Below are positions 21,442-33,924 of a stretch of DNA of 64,000 nt, in pieces. Under the pieces are notes generated by a model. The model was given only the letters and a program-made list of their open reading frames with translations. It had not been told where the DNA came from and made no database searches. How positions within the stretch are numbered: the first letter of the stretch is position 1; each line of letters starts with the position of its first letter. The DNA is taken from contig NC_134705.1 in assembly GCF_043290135.1 (NCBI RefSeq), positions 101,124,239 to 101,188,238 on the forward strand, in the 5' to 3' direction. The position numbers were made by a program, and so were the translations under genes. This DNA is from Rhipicephalus microplus. Its lineage: Eukaryota > Arthropoda > Arachnida > Ixodida > Ixodidae.

Positions 21442-21960
21442 AATATATTCCACAGACCATGGCCTCACCAAACGTCTTATATAGACAAACAATGAAATGC
21501 TGGCCATGTACGTCGACGTAGAGCATTAGACGTGAGATGAAATGCTTCCGTCTATGACCTTTGCATACAATAGGACCGTCCAAGAAATGACGCAGATCAC
21601 GCCGCACAAGTTTGTCTATGGAAGGAGCCCGGCAACGACGCTCGACGCTATGCTTCCAGATGGCGCTGACGAAGAGAACCTCGACGTCACCTCCTCCCTT
21701 CAGTGCGGTGAAGAGGCTCGTCAACTCGCTCGCCTGCGCATCAAGAATCAGCAGGCAATCGACAGCTGCCGTTACAATCTTCGACGAAGCTACGTGGAGT
21801 ACCAGTCCGGGGACCATGTCTGGGTATGGGCGTTGATGCGCCAGCGTGGTCTCATGGGAAAACTTCTCCGACGATACTTCAGAGCATACAAAGTGGTTTG
21901 ACGTCTCGGCCCACTCGACTACAAGGCTTTTCGCAACAGCATTATGAACTCGCAACGACA
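21442..21960 (+). pseudogene. Gypsy B integrase, C-terminal part
   Basis: Directly after the Gypsy C target duplication the reading resumes the Gypsy B integrase (PQTxGLTKRL, then MTFAYNRTVQEMTQITPHKF, VYGRSPATTLDAMLP and the basic-hydrophobic GDHVWVWALMRQRGLMGKLL). It ends before the LTR. It is the continuation of the fragment at 15546-16638. Confidence 0.8.
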
Positions 21961-22127
21961 CCGTGCTCGTCTAGAAGTCGTTCATGTCATGAGCCTCAAG
22001 CGTGATTTTGAGGACTGTATTTCATTGATGTTGCTGTGCTTTATGGCTTGTATTTATTGTCTATTGTCTTTATTATTGTATCTTCGTCTATTTAAAGCAT
22101 CGGGACGATGTCATTTTCAGAGGCTGT

Positions 22128-22500
22128 CAACACCATGTTCGTGTCTCGAGCTTTGTTATCGCCCCCTTACTCTACGTTCAGCGCAAACTGCGCCTACAAT
22201 GTTTGAAAAGCTTCGAGGCTGTAGTAGATCATTTTGTTAAAATTACCCCCACTTCCTGAACATTACAGATATTTCTGGAACCTACGTCGCCGCTAGCGAT
22301 AACGCTAGAATATTCAATAGCAAGGGTCTAAATGCTGACACGATTCGCTTCTTGCCAGTCTATCGACGGCCGACGTTCTGTTCGCCGCTATCTGTGCCAT
22401 TGTGTATCACTTTAATATTACTTTTCGTTTGTTGGCCACAAGTTCGGCGCGAATAAAGAGTTTCATCTGATCATCGACTATGCTGCCTCGGTCCACATCT
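22128..22500 (+). repeat. Gypsy B 3' LTR
   Basis: Starting near TGTCAACACCATG, it aligns along most of its length with 52260-52655. Shared blocks include GCTGTAGTAGATCATTT, GATAACGCTAGAA and CGCTATCTGTGC. AATAAAG near 22454 is the likely polyadenylation signal. The ends are approximate. Confidence 0.65.
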
Positions 22501-22785
22501 CACCCTCGTGATAATATAAAAGCAGTCACGAGACGTGCTTACAAAATATCGCCCAGCATCGATGCTACCTATCAAATCAAAGGTCTTTTAAAGCATAATT
22601 ATTGTTAGACATATATCTTTCCTAAATAAGCAAAACATAATAACGAAAATCCATTATAGTTTTCAAAAGAAGAAATCAGCTGAGCAGGCACCCACAATTG
22701 TTACAAATAAAAGAATAACATTTATTAAGAACAGAAATTATATACTTCGTTTCTTCTGGACTATAAAAAGGCGTTAGACACAAGC

Positions 22786-24660
22786 CTATTGAGCCGGTGC
22801 AGACCGGCTTGCTTCGATGTGTACTTCGGTTTCAGCGTATTCGTCGAAATGCGCACGTATCGGTAGTGTCTGGAGGCGTCGTTGAGGTTTCTGAAATGCT
22901 TCCTGTTGTGCCACTTCACACCAGAATTCGACGTTGCTTTTCGTGAGGTGAGTTAGCAGCTTGGCGATCTGTAGAAAAACGTTTGACAAAACATCTGTAA
23001 TGGGCGCACAATTCGGAGATTTGGCGTACAGCCTTTTTGTTTGTGGGCTGCGGGAAATAAGCGGTGGCGGATCTTTTCCTTGAGTCGGGACGGACTCCAG
23101 ACTTGCTTATCAGGTGACCCAGGATCAACAGCGCCTCGAACATGAAGTGGCACTTTTCTGGCTTCAGGGTTAGTCCAGAGATATTGATAGCTTGAAGTAC
23201 TGCTTCAAGGCGCCGTAGATGCTCGTCGAAGCTGGAGGAAAAGAGGACAACGTCATCTATGTTCACGGGGCCATTCTTCCAATTCCATTCAGCCAGCACG
23301 GTGTCTGGTGTGATAAAGGCCGTCTTCTCTCGTTCTCTCTCGTCAACCTCAATTTCGCAATAGCTTGTTTTGAGGTCAATCGAGCAAAACACCTCGCGTT
23401 GTGAAGTCTGTCCAGGGCGTTGTCTATACGTAGAGGAGGGTACATGTTCTTCGTTGTTATTATGTTGAGGTGGCGGTAATCGACGCAAGAACGCAGGGCC
23501 CCGTATTTCTTCTTCCCTAATATCATGGGTGACGCCCACGCGCTCTTGGACAGCTTAACGATGTCATCGTGTAGCGTTTCGTCGGCTTGTGTTTTCACGG
23601 CATGGCGTTCTCACGTCAAAACTCGGTACGGGCTGTTGTCGAATTGGTCGGGCACTTTCATCTGTTAAGCGATGTTTCGTGGCGGGCGTTTCCGGAATTC
23701 GCTATGATGAGGAGAAGGAGTCCTTGAATTGTAAAAGCAGAGACTTGAGCTGGTCTTGCTTGTATTACGAAAGGTTCGGGTTGACATCTAAATTATGCTC
23801 AGTTCGTAGAAGCAGCATCGGCAGCATTGAAGAGGGAGAATAAATTACTGACCTCCACAAATTCATCGATGTAGGCGACCGTCGTAACACTGTTGATGGA
23901 TCTCTATTCGTTACTGAAGTTTGTCAGCAACACCTTTGCTGTGCAGGCACGCAGCTCGGCTATGCCTCTTGCGAGACAATTCTGACGGTTTAGAAGAAGC
24001 TGCTGATTGCCCCTGAAGGTGCCTTCAAGGTTTTTGGCTTTTTCGGCACAACGGAAATGATGAATCCGAAGTAAAGCGGCACGGTGACCTGCTCTTCCAG
24101 CACACTCAATGCGTGATTGCATGGCGTTTTACGGGTCGGCAGCATGTTTTCTGAGATTAAAGTGATTGGCTCAGACCTCAGTTCAATGAAAGCACCGTGT
24201 TGACTTAGCAAGTTCATTCCTAAAATCATACCCCTGGAGCAATTTTTGAGATTACAAAGCTCGCAGGATGTCTCGTTATTCATGGTGAATCTAGAAATGT
24301 AGGCTCAAGTCGGCGTTAAGTGACCCCAAGTGGGCCCGATTTCGGGGCCTAGCCACGCAGTCCTCACTTTTTTTCAACCTCATCGCGAAAGACCCACTGA
24401 CGACGGAATTGTGGCTCCAGTATCGACGAGAGCAGTGACGTGGTGGCCGTCAAATATTACATCGAGGTCGCTGGTTTGTCATCGTGCATTGCGATTTGGT
24501 CGTTGCGTCGGATCACGGGTATGTCTACTTGCTCCGCTGTTTCCACGTTGCATCGTGACGTTGGCTGCTGAGGTTCGGCGTCAAAACTCTCTTCGTCTTG
24601 TGGCGGGTGCTTCCGATTTCGTGGTGGCTGCGTCGGCGTCGTCGACTGCGGAGGACTAAC
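22786..24660 (-). mobile_element. Gypsy D: truncated Ty3/Gypsy relic, protease to RNase H
   Basis: Read on the minus strand: a protease with TSDLDVIFDGHHVTALVDTG and Ala next (about 24480-24410), the protease end GMILGMNLLSQHGAFIEL, then reverse transcriptase from about 23600 (WASPMILGKKKYGALRSCVD, YRHLNIIT, YPPLRIDNALDRL). It continues IDDVVLFSSSFDEHLRRLEA and GHLISKSGVRPDSRK, and ends at an RNase H start near 22790. The block between the first catalytic Asp region and IDDVV is shortened, so the PFGLxNAP box is deleted. The protease resembles the protease start of Gypsy E. Confidence 0.85.
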
Positions 24661-24985
24661 TTTTGTTACCTTTAAGGCTTACGGGAAGATACCTTTACTA
24701 AGATAAAGATTTAGAATGTGGACAAGAACATAACATATTAGTGGCGATATCAATTTCTTTCCACAGGACCTATATAATACACACTAGCTGCCACGTTATT
24801 TTGAACTTACTTAAAATTTGTGTAACTTTTCCTGAGTCAGTCGGTTGCAAAAACACAGACAATTTTATCGTGACAATATGCACTTAAGAATTAGAATCCC
24901 CATGAACAACTTTATTCATGCCAAAGTTAACAAATAACGCATTCACACATCTGTCAAATCTCTCTATCTGGAATTGAACCATTTG
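24661..24985. other. No gene recognised
   Basis: AT-rich DNA between Gypsy D and the next LINE relic. Nothing supportable. Confidence 0.4.
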
Positions 24986-24989
24986 GAGC

Positions 24990-25720
24990 AGGAGTTTTGT
25001 ACTCATTACTTGTTTGTCTGCTTCTACTAGTATGAGCTTTTACTGCCTTCCTGACCTTCCTATGATTATCAATATTATTTTGAATATCTTTTGATAGTGT
25101 TTCATTTCCACTCTATTTAGGCCACAGTGAAAGTTATTTGTGTAGTTTATATAGTTGGCAATACATTCCGGCTTTCTTTTCTGGATGAAAGCAAAATACA
25201 TGAAGTTTTTTTCCTTGATTCCCTTGCTTGCTTCGTCATATTTTTAGTAACCTGAAAAATAAGTCATATGCTTTATCAGCGTTATTTTTATTGTAAATAC
25301 TTTCCCAATATTTGTCATGTACACTATCCTAAAACGTATTTCTTGTGCATTATCCATGCGCTTTTTAAAAGTATAGCCTTATTGAGCGAGCCGTATTTCG
25401 ATTCCAAACACGTAATGCAAAATATACGCAGATGCTCGCTAGATTGTGTACTGAATTCCACTTTTAAAGTAGCTTTAATTCGGATTTGTGACGCAGATGT
25501 CGAGCAGAGTGGCACTATTGGTAGTAACTTTAGTGGGTGAGTTGATGTGGTTTGTGCATCCGTAAGCAGACAATCAAATCATTATGTCTCTGACGTATGT
25601 ATCATCGCACATCATGACTATCTTGATGTCGCCCAAAATTAAAACTTTACAGTTAGGAGAGAACTTGGAAAGCAAAGTCCCGGCTTCCTAGATATCTCCA
25701 TTTTGTTAGGCGTTTGCAGT
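24990..25720 (-). pseudogene. CR1/L2-like LINE endonuclease relic
   Basis: On the minus strand, scattered over frames, I read KVLILGDIKIVMM (family G-D-x-N), then YVRDIMI and AYGCTNHINSPTKVTTNSATL followed by LDICVTN. This is the region after GDxN that reads PTR-x-T-x-x-S-A-T-L-L-D in CR1/L2 endonucleases. It resembles the intact-looking version at 56741-57118. Many stops are present, and both ends are lost. Confidence 0.6.
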
Positions 25721-25799
25721 GCCTCTCCGAAGCGGGTGCGTTGCTCGCTTATCAGGCCATTATTACCGGGCATCCACCTCATCAATTAAAACTACTTCA

Positions 25800-26490
25800 G
25801 TAAAGTTCCAGGGTCTTGGTAGTCAGATCTCTATCTGTACAGGTGCATGTGTCCTCCTATAGTTGTTTCAAAGTTGTTGCGCATTATGTCTATGTTATAT
25901 AGGACTAACCTTCTTAAGAGCGTGCTATTGTACCTCTGGCTTTTCTATCTCCTCAAGAGACCATCCCTCACTTCCCACATATGTAGAAAATTACAGTCTA
26001 CCTTTTTATATTTGGCTTACTGAAAGACGGCTTGCATCGCCACGCATTCTGTTCAAGCAACCAGCTCTAGTACGTTTCGTCGCTTCTCTGTGAATTCCAA
26101 TTTGTTCCAGTCTACAAGTCTGAGTGTCTGACCCAAATTTGCGTGTGCCTGCTTTTATTTTGATTTACATAACGTTGTGATTGCTACCTAGGTTTATGAG
26201 CGTGCTTAGCTGTTTTGCTTTTGTAATTTTTTTCGTAAAGGTAATATCTGCGGAGTATCCGACTACTGCACTAAGATTAGACCCTCTCCTTGTAGTTTTC
26301 AAAAGCTCTCTGGTGTAAGGCCGCAGTCTTCTGCATCTAGTCATTGTTCTCTCTTTCTGAGGTTTTTAAATTTGTGTCCCCATTCCATGTGTTGAGCGTT
26401 GAAGTTCTGCTCCCCAACAACCAAGGCTCTCTCATCCACAATAGAGTGGGTCTTGCATGGGAGTGTTTAGAAACAGAGATGTCTGTTGCT
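25800..26490 (-). pseudogene. I-clade-like LINE endonuclease relic
   Basis: The minus-strand reading gives VVGEQNFNAQHMEWG (family G-D-F-N-A-x-H-x-x-W-G), then LTPES, TPQIL and TLINLGSNHNVM (family L-G-S-D-H). This order is typical of I-group LINE endonucleases. Frameshifts and stops are frequent. It adjoins the previous relic in the same orientation, though the two belong to different LINE groups. Confidence 0.5.
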
Positions 26491-26584
26491 TGAAATACTG
26501 TAAACATTATGGATAAGGAAGCCTTAGACATTTATTGGAAAGCATTTATTTGCGTACAAAAAGCACCTTCAGCGCCTTTCTATA

Positions 26585-26585
26585 C

Positions 26586-26622
<37 letters not shown>

Positions 26623-26641
26623 CATGTCTGTCTGTCTGTCG

Positions 26642-26681
<40 letters not shown>

Positions 26682-26778
26682 GCATGCCTGCCTGCCTGCC
26701 TGTCTGTTTCTGTCCTTTCTGCCTCACTCCTCTCTGCTTCTATCTATCTATATATCTATCTATTATCTATCGATCTAT
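26585..26778 (+). repeat. Compound tetranucleotide array (TCTA)n-(TGTC)n
   Basis: TCTA repeats at 26587-26622, TGTC/CTGC repeats to about 26710, then degenerate TCTA at 26740-26778. Confidence 0.97.
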
Positions 26779-26990
26779 TTAGCCGCCTACGTTTCAGTGC
26801 TCTCGTGATCACTATTCAACTTGCGGGAAGTCAATATTAGAAAAGGAGGGTAAGATGGTTTGACTAATACGAATTGCTGGTTATAACATAAGTAATGTGA
26901 CAATCTCGTCACGTACATCTTCAAACACTATTCGCCAGACAGTGACACATACCCACGAGCGGGTACCTGCCACTGGTATGCGCCTTTGTG
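26779..26990 (+). repeat. Dispersed repeat core next to the TCTA array (copy 1)
   Basis: It starts TTTAGCCGCCTACG and contains TTGACTAATACGAATTGCTG and GCCAGACAGTGACACATACC. The same series appears at 33925-34096, also directly after a TCTA array. Confidence 0.7.
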
Positions 26991-27219
26991 CTGCAGGTGA
27001 TTGACGATTCATTTTATGAATATTATACGTTATTATTTGGTTTGTATACATAGAAAAAACGAAAACACTGGGGAAAACGTGGAGGGAACTAGCACAGCTG
27101 CCATCTATAAATGCTTAACACCTGCCTTTTTCGTAGGGAAATGGAGACATAGAGGAAGGGAAGAAATATGAGAACTAAATGGGTGAAAGAAGAAAGAAAA
27201 ATACCCAAAGCAAAAAAAA

Positions 27220-28500
27220 AACTAAAAACCACACGTAAAGAAAAATAAATTGTCACACGTAAAATGTCTATAAATGAGGGGCCAGAACGTTTTTTAAGAA
27301 AGATAGCATGGCTCGATGTGCCTGGTAACGCAAAGATGCATATCCTCCTGGAAACAAGCAACCGGCAAGTGTCATGTGCCTAAGTCCCGTAAGTCAATAG
27401 TTCTTCGTATACACTGCTCGCTGCACAAGGAATGTAGGGCACTCTAGAATTGTGTTTTGTAGCGTCTCCCAGGAGCCGCACTACGAATATATCGGACTGT
27501 GCGCGCGTCCTTCATGATTCCATAGTTTCCGCACAAATACAGAACGAACTCGTATTTAAACAACGCAGCTCTGCCATGATTATAGGCCTCTGTCAATTCA
27601 TGCTGAAGAATAAAAAGAGGAAACCATCCGCTTTCGACATGTTGATTGGCGTGCTGCTTTAGAAGATGTCGGTGGATCAGCACACGAGCGTTGTAAAACT
27701 GCCATTGAACATGAAGCTCGGTGAGAGGTTAACCACACTTTTCACACAGGTGGATTGCCACCGGACAAACGGTGTGAGTGTGCGCTGTCTGTATGTCCTA
27801 ATCCAAATCTTCTAAGTGTTACTTCTGTGTAGCATGACTTCAATACTGGCGGCCAATTCGCGATATGTGGCATGTTGAGGTGAAGCTTATTTTTAGTTTG
27901 CCTATGTCATAAACAGTGCCAATAATCTCTGAGCTTTCGTTTAATGAAGGGCTTGAGTTCAAGTGCAGGGCAGCTGTAGATGGATTGACAGTGACATTCT
28001 TGTGGGCGGAAACAGCTAGCTGATCCGCTATCTTGTTTCCTTGAACCTCACGATGTCCTGGCATGCAGCAGACAACGACACACTGTCGCTGTGCATAGAC
28101 CGTGCATACAACTGACAAGTCAGAGACAAGAGAAGGGTTCTTGTGTTGCTTGAGGATGTCAGAGCTAGTACTACGCTTAGAGAATCATCGTATACCGCAG
28201 ATTTTGAGAGTTCTGGCTCTGTTGTATGTTTCATGGTCGATAATATCGCGTATGCCTCTGCGGTGGAGATGCTAGTATTGTGGTGCGGAACACCTACATC
28301 TTAACAAGATGGACTAACTGCTACACAGGACACAGAAGTGCGAGTCTTTGAGGCATTGGTGAAGATTTTCAGAAATGAATATTTATGCTGAAGCTCAAGG
28401 ACATCTCTATAAGTATGTACAATAGGCTCACTTTTAGTACCTTCAATGAAGGACCTATCCAAATCTATGAGCTGCCACTGCCATGGCGGGATTTACACAG
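27220..28500 (-). pseudogene. I-group LINE ORF2 C-terminal part with RNase H
   Basis: On the minus strand, EPELSKSAVYDDSLSVVLAL, which retains the central RNase H region with Asp, precedes CVVVCCMPGHREVQGNKIAD (family W-V-P-G-H-x-G-x-x-G-N-E-x-A-D). Further on, HVQWQFYNARVLIHRHLLKQ (27640-27690 region) and SLRYQAHRAMLSFLK near 27310 match the tail of this LINE group. RNase H in these LINEs removes the RNA template. There are multiple frame breaks, and the 5' end is lost near 28500. Confidence 0.7.
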
Positions 28501-28509
28501 CGGTAGCAG

Positions 28510-31080
28510 CGAAACAGTGTTCACAAATTGGCACACCAATTTCTTCGGCTAGACTTTTCACTTGAAGGGAGATATGGTCCTGGATTGCTTTCCAGCTTTC
28601 TCACAATGAATCACATGAAAGCGTGGAAATGTTTCTATTGGACGGTTGAAAATTTTATGTCATCTCTGCGTACCCGCTTCAAGCCGGTACGACTCCAAAC
28701 AAAGGGGAATGCTCTATGCATGCAAGCCGTATTTGTGTTCAGCAACGTGGGCGACCACACGCCGTGGAGCCCAACGAGAGGACGCCACAAGTTTGTGGAT
28801 ACAAAAACTTGCAGACACCAGTCGTACAACACTACCGTAACTTAATGACTACGGTCGGCAGTTTGCATAGGCTTATCTCTCACGCCAAGAAATTTGAAAG
28901 TAAAAGAAAGAAACACAAAAACATTAGAGGTCAATAGTGTTAGGAACGACATGGCGTAGACAGAGAGTTAAGAAAAGGTGACTGCCGATTTCCTCAGGGT
29001 GAGTCAGCCAAGGGCTGTCATCTACGTGAAGCCGAGGCCAAAAAAAAAGGTTTGAGCTGCTGGCGCCGGCGGGCCTAAAGGTCCAATCACCCGCATCGGC
29101 GTAATCCCCAGGATCCCCTTTTTTCCAATTTTGCCTCAGCCAACAACAGACAGATGGGGGGGGGGGAAGGAATGTCGAACTCACACCCTAACTTCTTTAG
29201 CACTGCTCCGTGGCTTCGCTACCTACGAAACGCCTGCTTACGGAGACGCCCCTGTCTGGTCATCCATCACTTTTATCAGAAGTCTTCCCGTAAAAGCATA
29301 TTGTCTAAACAAGACCTGAGAAAAAACTTTGCTCCTTGTACCAACATATGATTTTTCCGAGTATGTGCCACGCATTAGTACACCGACTACGAACTTGCAC
29401 GTCCCTAAACGCAAGGTAAAGCATCTGCTTATCAAAATGCGTTTCAACAATTTTGCCGAAAGACCGAACCTATGGCGAGCTTTCCCGTTCGGCATGAACG
29501 TATTCACTGTTCCATGTTATTCCAGGTATTACTGAACCATCCGAATCACTTGTTGTTTCATGTCACTTGCAAGCCCTATATCACATGACTTAATCTGACA
29601 ACAGTATCGCTAGTGAAGCATACGGAAAGACTGTTCAAACGGTAGCATTTACCACTGACGAGCTGGTTAATCAGTAAGATATCAAGCCACACTCGAACTT
29701 TTCTGACCGAAGTTTGCAGCTCTATTACGCGGCTAAAATAGTAACATGAGGCAATTGAACTCGTGCCAGTAAACTCTGCTGTAGTATGGTAGTCCAGTGG
29801 TAACACTAAGAGTCGAAGCAGTACAGAAATTTTGGATCCACCAAAACGTTCACATTGCAAACTGGCAGAACGATACATTATGAACATTGACTGGCAACCC
29901 TCTTGGGAGCTTTTTGATCAGCCTTCCACACTGTGTTCATCAAAAAGCAAGCCTTGCAGTTGATTATGGACTACCGACCATCCACTGATCACGTCATCTT
30001 GCAATGCGACCTTGACTTATGGTCCTAAATGACGTTCATCTCACCAACTTTCGCAACAAAACGACGAATTTTAGGGATGTATATTTCACAAACCCCTGAC
30101 ACTACAGCGGTTACTCGAACCAGAGCAGCAGCTAAGTGAAACGTCATCAAGGGTACAACTGTCTTAAAAAGGTCATCAGAAACAACACAAACTAAAGAAG
30201 GAAAGACAAAGTCGACATCTAAGCCATCTTCGCAAAAAGCAACGTCGAAGAAGTTTCCTGTACCTATTGTCAAGGATGTGTCAGCGATCCAATCAAGAGA
30301 ACACCACAGAAATAATGAAAGAGATCAGAAGCCATCATTTGCACAACGCAGGAAGCACACGACACCCCATCAGCCTTGCTTCTCGCACATGCCGGCTAGA
30401 AGCAAAGCGTTGGTTGCAGCCGCGACGTGGAATCCGATGCCAAAGATATCCGACCTTAACTTGCTACATGGAATCCCAGCCTTGTTGGTTCCTCACAACC
30501 TCAACCCATGCCATCTTCAGTAAAGATCTGCAGGAGGTGGTTTTGCTATCCAGAAGCAAGAGCCATCCTCATCTACCAGAGCTTCCCGAGATTATACCAG
30601 ACTGCTTCTCTTTGCTGTGAATTTCTCGCGCGAGGCAAAGACCTCCCTTCTGGAATGGAACTTCTGCGCATTTTGACAATTTTCGCTTTAACAGTGCTCT
30701 TCTTCCTTTGTGGATTATAACCAATGCGTGATTTCTGGGGGAGGGAGAATTTATTCACATTAGAAGGTATTGATGGTTGGAAGATGACAAGGAGAAAGTC
30801 ACAATGGTGTAAATACATGGTGCGTGAGCGAAATGTCTTTTGTGACTTCTTGGATTACGCTTGGATCACGGCTTTTCGACTGCGCCAGGAAACAGGCTCC
30901 TATACCTCATGCCACCTGTTAGTAGCTTTCAAGATTATAGTCGTCGTGCGAATGACAAACCATTTAGGCGACGTTCTGCCAAAAAAAGAAAAAAAATAAG
31001 CTTTGAAAACAAGCGATGCACGCTCTAACTAAAACAGCGGTGACCACAGTCACTTGGGCATTGGTAATGTGTTCGTCTGT
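28510..31080. other. Unassigned, about 2.6 kb
   Basis: Several frames of 60-117 codons occur without recognisable motifs. A basic Ser/Lys-rich reading at about 30150-30400 could be LINE ORF1 debris but shows no zinc knuckle. A G-run lies at 29158-29166. I could not support a host exon here. Confidence 0.35.
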
Positions 31081-31084
31081 AAAG

Positions 31085-31245
31085 TTATAATCGTCGCTGT
31101 GGTTTTAGGTCCCAAAGCAAGGATATAAGCGTGGCGAGGCTCCGCGAATTTTCTCCATGTGGTGCTCTTAACGCTTATTTTCATAGAAGTACACTGGACT
31201 CTACCATTCCGCTGCCTCCGAAATGCGAGCGCTGCAGCTAAGTTC
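31085..31245 (-). repeat. Divergent copy of the TTTGGGACGTTAAACCCCA SINE body
   Basis: Plus-strand GTTTTAGGTCCCAAAG, GTGGCGAGGCTCCGCGAATT and CTGCCTCCGAAATGCGAGCG line up in order with the reverse complement of the SINE copy at 63306-63475. Confidence 0.55.
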
Positions 31246-31249
31246 AAAG

Positions 31250-32029
31250 CCGTGACTTTTGGATAAGCAGCCTAGCACCATAACCACAGATATACTATTA
31301 CGGGCCATCAGTGAAATGCGCAGGCTTTCAGAGATGCCTGTCGAACATTCCAGCGTAGGCGCCAATGCTCAGCTTATGTCTACAATAGGCTCAGCTCTTC
31401 CTGTTATACCTCAGTAAAAAGACAGTCTCAAACAATTGCAAAATTTCCGAAGTTCTTGCCCGACCAACGACAAGTGTTTGTTATAGCGTTTGTGCGTCTA
31501 ATCCATACCACTTAACACACATAAATACACGCGCACAGCACTGTAATCAAAACGATAGTACGCAGGAATAAGTAATCTGGGGTGATCTAAACTTGGTCTT
31601 CAATAATAAATGAGGCTTTCAATGACGAACACTTTTCGGCATCCAATAAAGACAGTCAATGCCACGAAATGTATCTGTCATTTAAAATGTCATAGTAATA
31701 AACATAGGGAAATTTATTCTTGGGTAAAAGCATTTGGGCTAGCTAACAAAAGATGCCTAAAAAACTCGCTAGAGCAATGAATGGCGCCACACCGATCAGC
31801 AAAACCATGGAAAACTTGTGCTTTGGAACGTTGTCATCATTTAGTAATCCTTGTTGATGAGGAAGAAAAAACATGGTCAACTGAAAATTATGCAACATGT
31901 GCAACATGTAAGCAACAAGTGCTTCCAGATTGGGCAGAAAGGGCCTGGGTAGGTGAGGCATCATGCGGAAAAATTACCAAACTGACCCCCACACTACATC
32001 ATCGCCTGCAATATGTCGCGCGTGTTTCA
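31250..32029. other. No gene recognised
   Basis: A minus-strand frame at 31964-31743 ends in a hydrophobic stretch (FSMVLLIGVAPFIALASFLG) but has no start context, splice sites or homology that I can see. Confidence 0.35.
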
Positions 32030-32195
32030 ACGCGATAGCGTTAAAGAGCTCGTATCGCAGAGTGTGCGGCGTGGGTGTCGTTGGCTGTGAGCAAACATCA
32101 GCAGCTCTTCGCAACCAAAAAAATTACAAAGTTGGAAAGAAAAAAAATTTGGGTGCCTTTGGTGTTCGAACTCGGATCACGTAGGTCTTAGTGGG
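32030..32195 (+). repeat. SINE-like repeat with B-box-like motif
   Basis: CAACGCGATAGCGTTAA (a near palindrome) at its start and GTTCGAACTC near 32165 resemble a tRNA-related tick repeat that I recall. No second copy is in the window. Confidence 0.45.
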
Positions 32196-32640
32196 TATTG
32201 AACGCGGAGAGAGAGAGAAACAACATTTATTTACGCATCCGGCGTGCGGGAAGTCACCGGCCACGTAGGGCGCAGGTATTCCCTATCTGAAGACTATGGC
32301 TAATAGAGTCCTATAGTCCCAGGGCCTAGATTTTGAGGACGTTGTGCTCCGGCTAGGCGTTGGATACTCGGGCTCCTCCGCGCCGGTTGTCCGGAAGTCG
32401 GCTCCCTTCCTCCTCTGCTTTGCCAGGGCCTCCTCAAGCCGCTGGATGGCCCTTCGTTGCGTCGTTGAGTCTTCGGAGCGTATCCATGCTCCCACCTCTT
32501 CGGGGAACGTGGAACGCGGGTTGTTTGCGTGGCAAGCTGGTAATCTAACACACAGCCATGCCTCTACATGGGAACACCGTGAAAATAGCTTGCTCTTCTT
32601 GGAACTGCAGTGAAAGTAACTTTCACGCTTTACAAACACA
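32196..32640 (-). repeat. Probable 3' end of a retroelement, minus strand
   Basis: On the minus strand a Pro/Arg-rich reading (WEHGYAPKTQRRNEGPSSGL) leads to TAAATAAATGTTG followed by a TCTC run (plus 32210-32235), like a LINE 3' end with polyadenylation signal. The family is not identified. Confidence 0.35.
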
Positions 32641-33690
32641 CGTTATCATAACCACGTGCTTCACAATACAACAACAAATTTTGCCATATTATTCCGTGGT
32701 ACAGGCGTTGATTTTCATGGGGCTTCAGAGGGTGTGATTATCATAATGAGATCATAATTTGAAGGAAGTCATCAATACAGAAGGCACACACGCTACTGGG
32801 TCATCAAAGTCATGTAGTGGGTGCACAGCAAGTTCTATAAGACTTCAAGCACAATGTCTATGACGTATGCACTAGGAACAAAATATAACTATCGCCTTCG
32901 TCTGTTAAAGGGGAAGCTTATTAGTAACATAACTTTTTTTGCACGGCTCTAAATTTATTCATGAATCTTGCCATGTAACATGCGTGGTCTCATCGAGTGG
33001 TTAGGAATGCATGCATATACACACCAAGCCTCAGTAAAATGAACGAGTTTTTTTGCTAGTGTTATAGTGATGATTCGTACGTGTAACTTGCGATCAGGAC
33101 ATGTGTTTGATTTGCGCTTCCATTGCGCCGGTAATACATAAACTATAAATTCAGATGCATCGTTCATGACCTTTGTCATTTGAATGTTGCCACTGATGTT
33201 TCACGGCAATTTTATTGGGCGTGGTGTGCATGTGCGGTTCAAATATTTTGAGCTCCAACACTAATATCGGAAATGCCGACGTCTGAAGAATTCGTCTTAG
33301 CTTCGAGTTGTCATGAAGTGCACGGCTCTGACATAACGTCTCCTTTATGAATGATCGATGCTTGGGCTTACGGAAGTATTCCGTTGTCATTGTTTTTGCT
33401 GACTTGCCTCGTACATTATAATACATTTGTGTACAGACAGCTATACTGACTTCGTAAATTCATTCTCGTCTTATAGTGATGTATACCTTTCTGAGCCAAA
33501 CATGGATAATGGAGTGCCCAACAGAGTCATGTTCAATACATCCATTACTGTACCGTTTGACAGCTCACAAGCAATGTTACATTGACATCGGGCGTTGAAG
33601 TGACACCTCGGATGGTATAAAGGTCGCATTTATATTTTCATGTGCAAGCGAAGTAAGCGTGTTATGAATTAGAGTTAATTCAGCTTCCGG
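32641..33690. other. No gene recognised, about 1 kb
   Basis: AT-rich single-copy-looking DNA. The longest frame (33426-33151, minus) shows no domain or splice framing. Confidence 0.4.
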
Positions 33691-33784
33691 AAGACGTAGT
33701 GATTGAAAATATTCTACAATACGGTTTAACCATCATTCATTTTTATATCCAAAGCATTTCTTTGCCTACTACAGGCATTTTGCG

Positions 33785-33899
<115 letters not shown>

Positions 33900-33924
33900 G
33901 TTTCTTTCTTTCTAATTATCTATG

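Larger units (their letters stand above)
15546..22500 (+). mobile_element. Gypsy B: old Ty3/Gypsy copy split by Gypsy C
   Basis: RNase H and integrase remains at 15546-16638 continue at 21442-21960 with the C-terminal part of the same integrase, then a 3' LTR at about 22128-22500. The intervening 4.8 kb is Gypsy C. The 5' half of Gypsy B is missing. Its LTR matches the 5' LTR of Gypsy E, so both belong to one family. Confidence 0.8.

Noticed and set aside
26509..26840. Two 100-codon frames of SIYLSIYL and VCLSVCLS
   Set aside because: Translations of the TCTA/TGTC array.
32344..32639. Overlapping frames on both strands around 32.3-32.6 kb
   Set aside because: GC-rich retroelement tail. The openness is compositional, and the minus-strand polyadenylation signal fits a repeat end better than a gene.
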